Of a DNA stretch of 64,000 nucleotides, positions 20,951 through 31,850 are shown piece after piece. The translations under genes were made by a program, and so were the position numbers. Numbering within the stretch: position 1 is the first letter of the stretch; each line of letters begins with the position of its first letter. The notes under the pieces are model-generated. The model did no database searches, was not told where the DNA came from, and saw only the letters and a program-made list of their open reading frames with translations. This stretch comes from Microglena sp. YARC (taxonomy: Eukaryota > Chlorophyta > Chlorophyceae > Chlamydomonadales > Chlamydomonadaceae), in the NCBI GenBank assembly GCA_022414725.1, contig CM039463.1, positions 55,554,094 to 55,618,093 of the forward strand, given 5' to 3'.

Positions 20951-21142
20951 GGTCTATACTTGCCTGACAAGAGAGCAAGAGTGGATGCTCAGAGCCATGG
21001 CTACAAATCCGTGAAGTGCGAATCAGGCCGAAACGGTAAAAAGTGTGAAAGGCCGTATTGGGGCCAAGTCCATCTCAACGCAAAGGAGCAAGCTGAGCTA
21101 GCAGAGAGTCTCCGGGCTGGTGCTTCCAAGGAGAAAATAAAG
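20951..21142 (+). CDS. AP2-like exon E2 (copy I)
   Basis: The acceptor is ATGTCGCAG and the donor AAG/GTAACA. It has 64 codons in phase 0, beginning GLYLPDKRARVDAQSHGY and containing RPYWG where E1 has RPYRG. It ends GASKEKIK. Its last 135 bases are followed by three more tandem copies (to 21547), each ending in a further donor. Reading through the first donor meets TGA at once (K-V-T-stop), so the first donor is the likely functional one. Confidence 0.72.
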
Positions 21143-21547
21143 GTAACATGATACATATCAGGCCCTGATGGTATGAAAGGTACAAGGCCGTATCGGGGCC
21201 AAGTCATACTCAACCCAAAGGAGCAAGCTGAGCTAGCAGAGAGTCTCCGGGCTGGTGCTTCCAAGAAGAAAATAAAGGTAACATGATACATATCAGGCCC
21301 TGATGGTATGAAAGGTACAAGGCCGTATCGGGGCCAAGTCATACTCAACCCAAAGGAGCAAGCTGAGCTAGCAGAGAGTCTCCGGGCTGGTGCTTCCAAG
21401 GAGAAAATAAAGGTAACATGGTACATATCAGGCCCTGATGGTATATAAGGTGCAAGGCTGAATCGGGGCCAAGTCATACTCGACCCAAAAGAGCAAGCTG
21501 AGCTACCAGAGAGTCTCCGGGCTAGTGCTTCCAAGGAGAAAAAAAAG
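21143..21547 (+). repeat. Three 135-bp tandem copies of the E2 exon end
   Basis: Junctions at 21143, 21278, 21413 and 21548 give an exact 135-bp period (45 codons). Each unit keeps GTACAAGGCCGTATCGGGGC, GAGCAAGCTGAGCTA and AATAAAG/GTAACATG. The fourth donor is AAG/GTACTA. The long minus-strand open frame across them is a shadow. Confidence 0.9.
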
Positions 21548-21761
21548 GTACTAGAATGCTGGCAATCACTGGTTTTGTGACTGTATAGGATGACGACACA
21601 TCAGATAGCTTGATGCTGATGAGTAATACTAATTGTGATACTAGTGAGTGTTTCATCTTTTATTTGTATATAAATATAATTTGATACATGATATGGTTGT
21701 ATTATTAAACTACTAGTGCAGACCTGTTTTGGATGGGTTAGTTACAGAAAAGGTTACATAT

Positions 21762-21776
21762 TGCCCCCCCCCCCCC

Positions 21777-21811
<35 letters not shown>

Positions 21812-21846
21812 CACACACGCACCCACCCACCCACACTCACTCCCCC

Positions 21847-21877
<31 letters not shown>

Positions 21878-22245
21878 AAACACACTCACACACCCCTACA
21901 CATGACCAGAGTAGTATCCTGCTGCAACTGAAAATGCCCCCCACCCACCCACCCACCCTCCCCTCCCGCTTTCCCATGCTCCCTCCCACCCCAAACCCTC
22001 CTCCCCCTCCCCCATGCACCCACAAACACACGAATAATCCCCTACTTCCCCCCCCCCACACTCCTTATCATCCTCTCCCCTCCCCCCCTACCCCAGCTTC
22101 CCTCCCTTCTCCCTCCCCTCCTCCCTCCCATCCACCCCCCCCCCACACACCCCCCCTCTCTCTCCCATCCTTTCCCTTCCTCCCTCCCTCACCTCCGCAC
22201 CCACAAACAAATAGATACCCCCCTAGGCCCCTACTTTTACCTACC
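21762..22245. repeat. Poly-C, (CA)n and pyrimidine-rich intron block
   Basis: The C runs at 21764-21776 and 21842-21862 are each followed by (CA)n, then a long CCCTCC-rich block. Similar blocks occur at the same place at 13.99-14.12, 48.64-49.03 and 61.44-61.66 kb. Confidence 0.85.
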
Positions 22246-22776
22246 TCTCCCCCGCCAGCTGTGGGATGTGCTCATGCCTAAAGATGAATGAGACAAATAG
22301 CATCCACAACTTACTGTCGTTCAGTCACATATTACGGCCTTGCTGAGATTTCCAGACTTCAGCAATCGCTTAGCTACTTGCGGCTATCAAGTGGTTCCTT
22401 GCACGCAGTTACCTAGTTGGGTGTGCAGGCAGTATAGGGCTTCATTCAACCACTTTTGTCACGCTCTAGCCGTAGCATTACGTGCAGCAGCAGGATTATT
22501 GGTAAAAGAGAAAGCGCACGCAGAGAAGCATTGCTATTAGAAGACAGAATGACCAAGGAAGTCTCAAGAAAGTCAAATATGTCGCAATTACACCACCAAC
22601 AACGCCACCATCCACGGCTACGGCAATGGGATGGCAGGGTGAGATGGCAGACAAAGTGCGCACACATGAGAGGGATTAAGGAAATGTTTGCTGGCAGAGA
22701 AACGCAGCTGGTTGTTTAAGTTTCCTGCCGGCCAGCTGGATGTGTCGGTTTGGATTGACACGACAACAACAATGTT

Positions 22777-22995
22777 CCTTGGCGGAGCCCCCTCTTCAAC
22801 TAAGGGGGCGGGAGCCTCCATGTTTACCCATTTGTCCGTATGTCCGACCAAATAACTTGAAGCCCGACACGTCAGCCAACGGTCGCGTAACTAACTCGCT
22901 TCGGTCAGCTCCATCCCATCGTTACCACCTTTCGTTCCGTTGCCAACACACTCCGCCAATTTTCCTCGTCGCTTGCAACGCTGCATAGGACTTGT
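22777..22995 (+). repeat. Dispersed repeat R3, copy 2
   Basis: Inserted in the intron between E2 and A2 between AATGTT and AATCATTTAG. The paralogous introns at about 14920 and 62275 run straight through (ACGATGTTTTGAATCATTTA). No clear target duplication is seen. Confidence 0.75.
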
Positions 22996-23132
22996 AATCA
23001 TTTAGATACATGAGCATGTAAGGGCAGTCAGCCACAGGAATCTTCCCTCACATTGCCTCATATTTATACAATTATATATATTCTACTCGATTTACGAATA
23101 TTTTTATCATTTTTGCAATTCCTGTTGTGCAG

Positions 23133-23188
23133 ACAATCTCCACTAATAGCTTCGAGACTGCTGAGGAAGCTGCCAAGGCGGTGGACAG
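23133..23188 (+). CDS. AP2-like exon A2 (copy I)
   Basis: The acceptor is TTGTGCAG and the donor AG/GTGGGT. The 56 bases read TISTNSFETAEEAAKAVDR, differing from A1 by two residues. It joins E2 in phase 0 and B2 in phase 2. Confidence 0.72.
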
Positions 23189-23412
23189 GTGGGTGCCTGC
23201 ACTGCTGTTATTGTTTTCTACCGCTCAAGGGCGGGGATGAGATGCTGCCTAGGAGCTGCTGCGCGTAGCCCAAAATAAAAACAGCGGTGTTGGCTTGGGT
23301 GTCGGCATGCAATGTTGTGTATCCTCCTTCCCCCCTCCCTTCCGGCGCCTTCCATCCCCTTCCCTTCTGCCACCACTCCCAACCACCACCCTGACTCCCC
23401 TGTCCCTGCTAG

Positions 23413-23562
23413 GGTGTTGTACAAGATAGGGCGGCTCAGCTCGATCAACTTCCCTCTCCCAGAGGAGGAGAGGGCTGAGCCGGACAGCATCAGGATGGAG
23501 GAGATCCTTGCAAGCTTCAGACGGGCTAGCCACAAGAAGACGTGGGGAAATAGTGGATGCAG
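23413..23562 (+). CDS. AP2 exon B2 (copy I)
   Basis: The acceptor is CCCTGCTAG and the donor AG/GTAAGG. The 150 bases keep phase 2 at both ends. The peptide begins VLYKIGRLSSINFPLPEEE and ends WGNSGCR. The usual SVYR before the next AP2 core has become SGCR, so the Tyr expected in YRG is lost. The domain formed with C2 may be weakened. Its tail is repeated at 24234-24274 after the 64-bp minisatellite, there reading SGYR, which restores the Tyr. Confidence 0.72.
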
Positions 23563-23614
23563 GTAAGGAGGTGGTGTGTGTGATGGAGGGTTGGATGGAG
23601 TGTATGGGGGAGCA

Positions 23615-24232
23615 TTAGGTGGATACCAAACTGTGTGCACCCTACACCTTCCATCCTTGACCCGAGCACAATGATAGAATTGGGTGGATACCAAACTGTG
23701 TACACTCATCACCCCACACCCTTGACCCGAGCACAATGATAGAATTGGGTGGATACCAAACTGTGTACACTCATCACCCCACACCCTTGACCCGAGCACA
23801 ATGATAGAATGGGTGGATACCAAATTGTGTACACTCATCACCTCACACCCTTGACCCGAGCACAATGATAGAATGGGTGGATACCAAACTGTGTACACTC
23901 ATCACCCCACACCCTTGACCCGAGCACAATGATAGAATGGGTGGATACCAAACTGTGTACACTCATCACCCCACACCCTTGACCCGAGCACAATGATAGA
24001 ATGGGTGGATACCAAACTGTGTACACTCATCACCCCACACCCTTGACCCGAGCACAATGATAGAATGGGTGGATACCAAACTGTGTACACTCATCACCCC
24101 ACACCCTTGACCCGAGCTTAATGATAGAATGGGTGGATACCAAACTGTGTACACTCATCACCCCACACCCTTGACCCGAGCACAATGATAGAATGGGTGG
24201 ATACCAAACTGTGTACACTCATCACCACACAC
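23615..24232. repeat. 64-bp minisatellite, about ten units
   Basis: The unit contains GGGTGGATACCAAACTGTGT, ACACTCATCACCCCACACCC and TTGACCCGAGCACAATGATA. The later units are nearly identical. The other copies of this intron (about 16830, 57950 and 63150) carry a single ancestral unit, so expansion happened only here. Confidence 0.95.
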
Positions 24233-24233
24233 C

Positions 24234-24274
24234 CGGGCTAGCCACAAGAAGACGTGGGGAAATAGTGGATACAG
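24234..24274 (+). CDS. Partial duplicate of exon B2 end
   Basis: It repeats CGGGCTAGCCACAAGAAGAC through the donor AG/GTAAGG. There is no acceptor of its own, so it probably arose with the minisatellite by duplication. It encodes SGYR rather than the SGCR of B2. Use as an exon is unproven. Confidence 0.35.
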
Positions 24275-24514
24275 GTAAGGAGGTGGTGTGTGTGGTGGAG
24301 GGCTTGGAGGGTTGAATGGAGTGTATGGGGGGGGGGCGTTGGGTGAATACCAAGCTGTGTACACCGTACAGCCTTGACTTTAGCACGATGATAGCAACCT
24401 TCAAAACACTCCAGTGACCAGTATTAATGTTTTTCAGAATCCTTTGAAGATGGATTGAGTTGTGGATCCCTTGAAGGTTGTTGAGGTATTTACCTTATAT
24501 CAACCGGACTGCAG

Positions 24515-24655
24515 GGGTGTTGGCTGGGACAAGACTCGTGAGAGATGGCAAGTTAAAATTCAGCGCCTCAACAAACGGAGCCAAACGACTATTGGCCGGT
24601 ACATTGATGAAGAAGAGGCCGCTCTAGCATATGATGTCGCCGCTATTGCTCTAGG
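24515..24655 (+). CDS. AP2/ERF domain exon C2 (copy I)
   Basis: The acceptor is GACTGCAG and the donor GG/GTAAGT. The 141 bases (1 + 46 codons + 2) encode GVGWDKTRERWQVKIQRLN, a TTIGRY strand and AALAYDVAAIALG. All the usual AP2 core positions are kept. No D exon follows where expected (about 26.0 kb), because related sequence stops at about 25390 and a LINE fragment begins. Copy I therefore seems to end or break here. Confidence 0.88.
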
Positions 24656-25019
24656 GTAAGTTCCTTCCCCCTCTCTCCTTTCCTCGTCCTCCGTTGAACT
24701 CCCTTTTCCCTTTCTCCTTCTCTCCTCCTGGTCCCTTATTGGTTTAGGGTAACTCCCTCCCGTCATTCCCCATCTCTCCCCCCTCCTCGTCCTACACTGA
24801 AGTCCCCCCATTGAAGTCCCTACCACCTTGTGGTGTCTCAATGTACTAGATTCAAGTGAATATGAAGATAATATGTATTACTGCTACTGCTTAAGACAGA
24901 GAGCAGCCTTAAGGCTGAACCCTTTCAAAAACGCGTACTGGTGATGGTGGTGTATGTCTGTGTGGGGGAGTAAGACTATAATTCTCAGATCAGCATTGCT
25001 GTTGTTTCCACCCCATTGC

Positions 25020-25115
25020 CTCCCCTACCCCCCCCCCCCCCCCCCCCCCTCCCCCACCCACACACACACCCACACACACACACAAACACACACACACTCA
25101 CTCACACACTCGTTG
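25020..25115. repeat. Poly-C and (CA)n tract
   Basis: A C run at about 25029-25050 is followed by (CA)n with interruptions. Confidence 0.9.
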
Positions 25116-25389
25116 AGGCCTGGACACCCAGGCAGGAAGACATAATAAAAGGGGCGTCCATTCGCATCAGCTTTAAAAGGCTTTTCCAACCATACGACCA
25201 AAATGTAACAAAAATCAAGTTTGAACAAAGTTATTCAGTTTGCAATCCCGTTGTAATCTTTGTATAACTTTCTTGGGCACTCCTTATCCTTGGACGAGAT
25301 AATCCAGGTTTGACAATAACTGAAGGCCCGTTATATCTGTCTATCTATAACTATCAGCAGCAGCAGGGCATGATTTAATTTGCATTCAT

Positions 25390-25569
25390 TGTTGCCCTTT
25401 TTATAATGATATCCGCCTCCGCTACCAGAAGCTGTTTACAGATATTTATAGGCATGTCCATGAGGATACCGACTTAACCGTATGGAATGTGGAATTCTGC
25501 GATTCCACATTCAGAACCTTTATGAATGGAAATGGCACTAAGACTTTCTGGAGCAACTTAGCCGACTTC
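25390..25569 (+). mobile_element. LINE fragment, copy 3 (truncated at both ends)
   Basis: Matches the 3' part of the LINE copies at 46130-46310 and 50560-50750, with GCCTCCGCTACCAGAAGCTG and GGAGCAACTTAGCCGACTT-like words. It is a short relic and has no 3' tail. Confidence 0.7.
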
Positions 25570-25956
25570 ACCCCTCCACACACACCCTCCCAAACACAAA
25601 CCTCCCAAGGGTAATTTAGGCTCTTACTTTGCTACACAACGTCAAGGACATTTTTATGTACACAAATTTTCCGGTGTGCGCATGCCCCTCTCTTGTAATT
25701 GTTACTCGCTCTCACGCTTGTCTTGTAAATATTATGTATACAAAACCCAGACAAGCAAAGATGTATTCGGTGTGCACATGACCCTGCCCTCCATTTATCA
25801 CAAAGAACTTGAGTCATGTATAGCAACATGCCCCGTGCCGCATGCCCCCTTGCACACACAAACACACCCCTCCCTCGGTCCCTCCTCCTCCCCCCCCTCC
25901 CTTCCACCCCCTGCTCCCTCCTCCTTGTCCCTCGTGCCCCCCTTACCTGCCCTCAA

Positions 25957-25995
<39 letters not shown>

Positions 25996-26011
25996 ACCTC
26001 ACGATGTGCAG

Positions 26012-27034
26012 GGCCAGGGATCCGCTGCTGCCAGCAATCACCAGGATAGTCCATCACCTAGGAAGAGAAGGAGGAGAGAGAGGAGGGGTAAAGAGATGAG
26101 TGGGGAAGAAGATGCCGAGCCCCCTGAGGAAGGACATGCTAGGAGTACGGGTCCTGGTAGGGTTAGGGACCCCCTGGTGATTGGTGATCATCATCATCAG
26201 CAGCAGCAGCAGCAGATAATGTGTACTGATGGGCTGATGGCGCATGCAGGTCTGCAAAGCGCTGTGGTAGTAAAGCAGGAGCCAGGCTGTTTGGAGCAAG
26301 CTGATGGGGCTCTTCCTGGCCTTGTGTTCCCAGCCCAGGCATCCATGTTCCCCGTTCAGGCTCCTGAATTATCCTCCCAAGGCCTTGCCTTAGTCCATCC
26401 TACAAGCATGGACACCCAGCTTGGCCCTAGAATCCGAATCCTCAGTTCCCGCACCCTCAGCTACCCCAGGTGGTGACCAATCCCCGCTCAGGCTCATACA
26501 TGATATCCTCAACAGCTTACCTTCGTTCTCCCTACAAGCATGGACACACGGCTTGGCCCTAGCCTACTGGATACAATGGCCTTTGAGAGCATCAGTGGCT
26601 GGATCACACTATATGACGGTGTACATGTAACTGAGGGTGAGCCTCATGCTCAGTCACCCCATTATCAGGTACCACATGATCAACTACATCATACTGGTGG
26701 GCTGATGGCTCATGTGGATCTGCAAAGCACTGTTGTAGTAAAGCAGGAGCCAGACCGTCTAGAGCAAGCTGGTGGGGCTCATCCTGGCCTTGTGTTCCCT
26801 GCCCAGGCATCCATGTTCCCGGATCAGTCTCCTGCATTATCTTCACAAGAGCATGCCTTAGTCTTCCCTACAAGCATGGACACCCAGCTTGGCCCTAGCC
26901 TGCTTGACACAATGGCCTTTGAGAGCATCAGTGGCTGGATCCCACTGGATGGTGGTGAAAGTGTACCTGAGGATGAGCATCATCCTCAGCCACCTCATCC
27001 TCAGCCACCACATCCTCAGCTACCCCACGCTTAG
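26012..27034 (+). CDS. N-terminal exons of AP2 gene copy II, nuclear-type low-complexity protein
   Basis: The acceptor ACGATGTGCAG leads into a frame with a basic motif PRKRRRRERRGKE (nuclear-localisation-like), an acidic stretch with an ATG at 26096 (MSGEEDAEPPEEGH), and HHHQQQQQQ. A repeated module follows: GLMAH, VVVKQEP, LVFPAQASMFP, SMDTQLGP and DTMAFESISGW. The module occurs about twice (26230-26430 and 26700-26960). VKQEP fits the SUMO consensus (hydrophobic-K-x-E). An in-frame stop at 26474 is avoided if a 69-bp GT-AG intron (26470-26538) is removed, and the frame is then kept to TAG at 27032. That the block belongs to the same gene as the AP2 exons is inferred because a similar block precedes copy III. 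It could instead be a separate small gene. Confidence 0.5.
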
Positions 27035-27036
27035 CT
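26985..27036. repeat. CCTCAGCCACCWCAT short repeat
   Basis: A small array related to the larger CTCAGCTACC arrays at 45.0, 46.7 and 54.3 kb. Confidence 0.7.
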
Positions 27037-27049
27037 ACCTCCTGGTGCT

Positions 27050-27640
27050 GACTAGGGTTGTTCACAGGGCGACTCTTGGGGTACCCACACCCTAGGTGGC
27101 CAAGTTATCTTGCGCAAGATAAACTGGGGTGTGTGTATCTCAAGATCTACCCCAGAGCTCAGTTGATTAAGAGAGGATAGTTGAAAGAGCCCCCCAGTAG
27201 TTGTGGTGTGGGCTTGTCTTGGGCCAACATTGGCCTGCCTGTGACAATGTAATGTTATTAACTGTCTGTCCCGTTGATGTTGGATCACATGTTGACATTT
27301 ACCTCATCAAAATTAAGTGACCGGCCAAGTACCGTAATTTCGTTGGAACACACTACCGTGCCAGGGTTGTTCAGGGGGATTCCAAGCTGTAAAGCATTTA
27401 AATCATTTCCCGTGTTGAAGGTTGGGCGAGTCACTTTAGCCTAGTTGGCTATCCCTGGACTGTTGAATAAATGCAAATACTAGTAGGATTGACGACATAC
27501 TTCATTATATATGTTTCGATCCTTTGGGTCTCTGGTTCTTGCAAGCTGACACATCCTCAGGGGTGAAAAACTGAGAAGTGAAAATACTTCCATACCAGTG
27601 TATAAAAGCATTGTAATTTAGCGGATGATTTGGAATCGAG
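27050..27640 (+). repeat. Segment duplicated at about 55.0-56.33 kb
   Basis: Shared words are AGGGCGACTCTTGGG, GATCACATGTTGACATTT and GGGTCTCTGGTTCTTGCAA, in the same order. A (TAATG)n tract is two units here and about twenty at 55.79 kb. An R1 fragment (27421-27465) lies inside. Confidence 0.75.
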
Positions 27641-27762
27641 GCAGGTCGTTGTCAATTGTTGCAACCGCGATGGTAGCTTGTCCAGTTGAGGTAGGAGACC
27701 GCTCCACACCCGCGTACGACAGGCTCCCTTAACACCTCGCCCCACCAGGGGTTGTCATTATT
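27641..27762 (+). mobile_element. tRNA-derived SINE, copy 4 (3' body only)
   Basis: It has GCAGGTCGTTGTCAA, GCTTGTCCAGTTGAGGTAGG and the CACCAGGGGTTGTCATTA end, but no box A or B. Eight extra bases near 27655-27665 show decay. Confidence 0.75.
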
Positions 27763-27769
27763 TATCTAT

Positions 27770-28760
27770 CTGGTCAGGATAGGTACAGGTACGACTTGCA
27801 ATGGCATGACGAAAAGGAGCTCAGGTTGGGCCAAATATCTACAATTAACGGTTAACAATTTGATTTAAGGGTGTTTTGAGCTAACTTTTAAATTTTAACC
27901 ACTTAGACATGTGCATTTACATAAGTTTGGGAGCAAAATTATCGTCAAAAATTCGATGCGACACATGGAAGCATCACAATTGACGAAACATTCCCCTTGG
28001 GCACTCGTGCTATAATTAGCCCACGGACCCAACCTCAGGGCCGTGCGTGGGGCAGGGGCGGGGGCCACCGGGCGGGGCGGGGTAGGGGCGGGTAGGGGCA
28101 GTGGCGGGGACCACCGGGCGGGGGCAGGGGCAAGCCACGCCACCTGCCGCTGGCCAAAAATCTGTTCAGGAGGACGGGACATACCGTTCACGTCTGGGCT
28201 GGGCCGAAACATGCAATACCTTGTATAAATTCCGTAAAATCAACCAGAGACCTGATTGGCCATATTTTTCTTGCATCAAATTCTTAAAAATATAGTCAAT
28301 CTCCATACATGAGTTGCATTACAATACAGAAACGTTCAATACTGCTTACAAATCAACAACCCTTCAAAACATTCAATTTTCGTCACTTTAGTTCACAATA
28401 CTAAAACATCAATCGATGCAATGAAATTCAATTACATGAAATTAAATCAGATACGTATTCATAAAAAATAAACCAATTAAAAGCTTTCAAATGACGTTTA
28501 TTAATTTCAATTACATGAAATAAAATCAGATACGAATTCATAAAAAATAAATCAATTAAATGCTTTCAAATCACGTTGATTATATTAGATTGAATGGAAT
28601 AAAATCGAATTAAATAACAAAACATTAAATTAATAAAATAAAATAAATCTCGATTAAGATCAATTGAATTCAGAATTAATTTTATTTCATTCGGGACGCG
28701 CCACCAGGCGCCCTTAATCTATCTGGTCAGGACAGGTACAGGTACAGGTACGAGAAGTTC
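27770..28760. repeat. Segment between direct copies of CTATCTGGTCAGGAYAGG
   Basis: The flanking copies are at about 27766-27795 and 28718-28752 (with AGGTACAGGTACGA). Between them lie a GC-rich duplicated motif (28040-28140, GACCACCGGGCGGGG) and an AT-rich 74-bp direct duplication (about 28430-28580, ACATGAAATAAAATCAGATA). No gene is seen. Confidence 0.6.
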
Positions 28761-30040
28761 AGGTCGACAGGTCCGATTAGTACCTAGACGTAGAAATTCC
28801 CAATTGTAAATTGTAATTATCAAACGCGTTTGATCTTTACAATTAATTTTTTTGGATTTATAATCTTTTGAAGCTGGCTAAGATACGACTCCCTCAAGAG
28901 GTCAGGCCGTCCTGCCATCTCGTGTATGGCAGCCCAGCAAACTTAGCGAAGGTTCTGGTAATTATGCTGAGGATTTGGATTGAGGAAGATGGGGGTCGAG
29001 GACGAAGGGCAAGGTAGACAAAGAAGGCAAGAGCCTGAAATGAATGAAAAATAGACAGGCACACTTTGAAACTCTACTTGTGCCTAAAGCAGGACGATTT
29101 CAGGAGGACGTGAGCAACCCTATATGCATGCCTTAGCTACCGTGATGGTTTGTGGCACCGGGTTTATGGGAAGTCTGCTGAGGTCTTTGCCCAATCCAAT
29201 AATCAAGGAGAAATACCCGAGGCGGTCATTCAGGGTGTGGGATTCCTATTTTCCTGAAAAATAACTTCCCCTGATCATTTAACAGTTTATCCACTGCTTG
29301 CCAAGACATCAACTAGAAGCAAGGCATATTCAACCATACGCCTAACCTTCGACGACCTACGATCTGGATCAGAGAGGTAGCCACTCACGCAGGCAGTTTT
29401 CATCTGAACGGCATCCTGGATGGGATAGGAAGCAAGACTATTGAAGTGATAACATCGAGGTGCGCTGTTGGGAGCTTGCAAATCAGTTGCTTTGTTTATG
29501 AAAGGTTTTTCACCTCATGATTCCAGGAACTCATAGCACCAAAAAGCGACTCGAGTGCTACTGTGAGAAAGGCGTGATCGCCCCTACGAAAGTTGGAGCT
29601 TAGGGGAGAGTTCGCTTTCATGCCCTAAAATCCGGGTCGATTGAGAAAGAACAGAGAACGGCGCTAACTCACCACTATTACAAAGAATCCAAGACTTCAG
29701 GAGAAATCAATCATTTGTGCCCCCTTCAATTATTTAAAGAAGCCGATTATTAAGCCTCGCTGGAATCATCCGATGGAATATTATGTTCATGGTAATCTGA
29801 TGAGCAAAATCTTGGCAGCCTTTATCACACTGCTGGAACTTAGGTATCATGCTAGATTAGGATGCCCCAGCATGGGGGTTAGCTTGCAAAAAGATCATGA
29901 ACAAGGCCGACATGTCAGATCTCGACACAATGTTCAAATGATTGCGTAACCCACATTACTTGATTCCTAAATACATTAATTCCTCTCGTTTCTTAATGTT
30001 TGAGTGGGACAATGTGTACAATTGTATAATTAAATTATCA
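28760..30040. other. Gene-free stretch, origin unknown
   Basis: No tandem repeat and no exon with fitting splice sites was found. Short open frames have mixed, protein-like patches but no recognisable family. Confidence 0.35.
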
Positions 30041-30044
30041 CTTT

Positions 30045-30800
30045 AGCACGAACTCAGGGCCCCCGTGACTTAAACGATTGTTTGGGGCTCAGTTCATCAG
30101 TGCTTTTTCTTTTTTAGTCCTTCCTATACGGCTGGGCAAGTCCCTTTAGCCTATTTGGCCTACCCCTGGACTGCAACACACATACATACAAGTTTACAAA
30201 AATTGCATTAGATAGGGTGCTGCAGATGGCGGGCTGTGAAGTTGACAAGGGCAGGCAACCACCCAGAATACCGTAGACAGTAGCATCTAGGCCGCCACTA
30301 TGTATTTCTACAGTCCAGGGGTAGCCAATTTGTCTAAAGGAACTTGCCCAATCTTAGAAACATTAAAATCAGTTTAAACAGCAAGCATAAGTGAACTGAA
30401 CCACCAACAAATTGTAAATAAAGGGGGATAATCCAACATTGCGTTTCTTGTCATATATATTAATATATGTAATACAGTGTAGTGAGATGTTTATATCCTC
30501 TGAATAAGTCAGGATTTATCAACATTATCATATTAGAGTCATTGATAACTAAATCATGCCAGATTCCAAACATATAAAAAAATCCTATCCTCGCTCGTTG
30601 CACAAATGACATACCATGACAATGTGCATTTTTGTAAATGTATGTTTGTTACAGGCCAGGGGTAGACCAAATAGGCTAAAGGGACTTGCCCAACCGTATA
30701 GGAAGGGCTTACAAAGAAGAAAAAAACTGATGATATGAAACCCAAACAATCATTTAAACGGCGGGGGCCCTGAGTTCGTGCTACAGTGATAATTTAATTC
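30045..30800. repeat. Cluster of three R1 copies in mixed orientation
   Basis: R1 lies minus at 30045-30180, plus at 30308-30430 and plus at 30650-30800. The outer two form an imperfect inverted pair spanning about 750 bp. The right copy is the most complete: GTTACAGGCCAGGGGTAGACC start (20-base core) to GGGGGCCCTGAGTTCGTGC. Confidence 0.75.
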
Positions 30801-31850
30801 TACAATATAATTAAATCATCATCTCAGCTGGGATGATAATTTGATTGTGCGATTACTATCGTTGTTTTTATAAATTGAATTCAGTATTTCCATCCTTCAA
30901 AGGAATCAGGTTTCATGCCCAGCTTCATACCGGAGTTTTTACCCACCAATTCAGGTTCAATGTTCATTTCTAAAAACAAAATCTATCCTCAGCGTTTAAC
31001 GGACATTCATATGAAATGCAATTCATCTCCGACCACTCTTCTACCGTCAACCATCATACCACAGCACCTGCATATTCTACCGATAATTCAATTAACCCAC
31101 CCAACCACCCAACCACCCCACCCACACCCACATATTACACCAGCCATGTTTGAGTTCAGTTGAAATATAAACCCTAGTAGGGGGCAAGGGTGCACATCTG
31201 GGGCAGCTCACAGGCAGGGTGACACTTGAAAGGTGCTAGTTTGTAGGCTGTAGCCATGTTAGTGCAAGGCCAAGTTGTACGAGAAAGCGATCGTATTGCT
31301 AGATTTAAATACAGCTGTGTTTTGGTATTCAGTTGTGTAATCAGGTGAAGGGGAAATAATATGAACATTCAATTGCCACAGCTGTATAAGTAATTCCACA
31401 GAGGGCTGGAAAAATACGACTGAGAAAATATCGTGAAAAAACGCACCATGGTCTGACAAGATAATTATTTTTCAAATCCTTAATGACTATCCGGGTTGTT
31501 GCTGCCAAAAGACCGAGTCTCGGAACCAAACTGGGGCCATGTGACCCAGCCCAAGGTTGCATTTGTCACTTTTTATACGTGAGCTATCTGACAATATGTC
31601 CATATTCAGAAAAATGAAAGATAGGCGTAAACATAATGTTTGAAGAAGGGGAAAATAAAACTTGCTGCAGCTAGCTTAGCAAGTTTGCAACCATATACTT
31701 CCATTGCCAATCAACAACAATTATCTAAGTGCCCACAAAAGGCCTTTTACTTCCACTCCATCCGAAGTACTAACTAACTATTGCTAAGGAGTCTCCTGCT
31801 TGCGCTTTCATGCGTCATTTGTCCATTCCCCCCTTTTGTTTGGCTAAGCG
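30800..31850. other. Gene-free stretch
   Basis: No supported coding or RNA feature. The most notable part is a CCACCCAACCACCCAACC run at about 31097-31120. Confidence 0.35.

Noticed and set aside
21001..21534. 177-codon minus-strand frame
   Set aside because: It is the shadow of the 135-bp tandem copies of exon E2, whose plus-strand frame has splice sites and paralogues.
22456..22719. Basic plus-strand frame resembling a DNA-binding region
   Set aside because: The paralogous segments at 14.6, 49.1 and 61.9 kb do not keep the frame, so it is intron.
23615..24232. CRISPR-like regular repeat
   Set aside because: The 64-bp units are contiguous with no unique spacers, and the unit derives from intron sequence of the same gene array.
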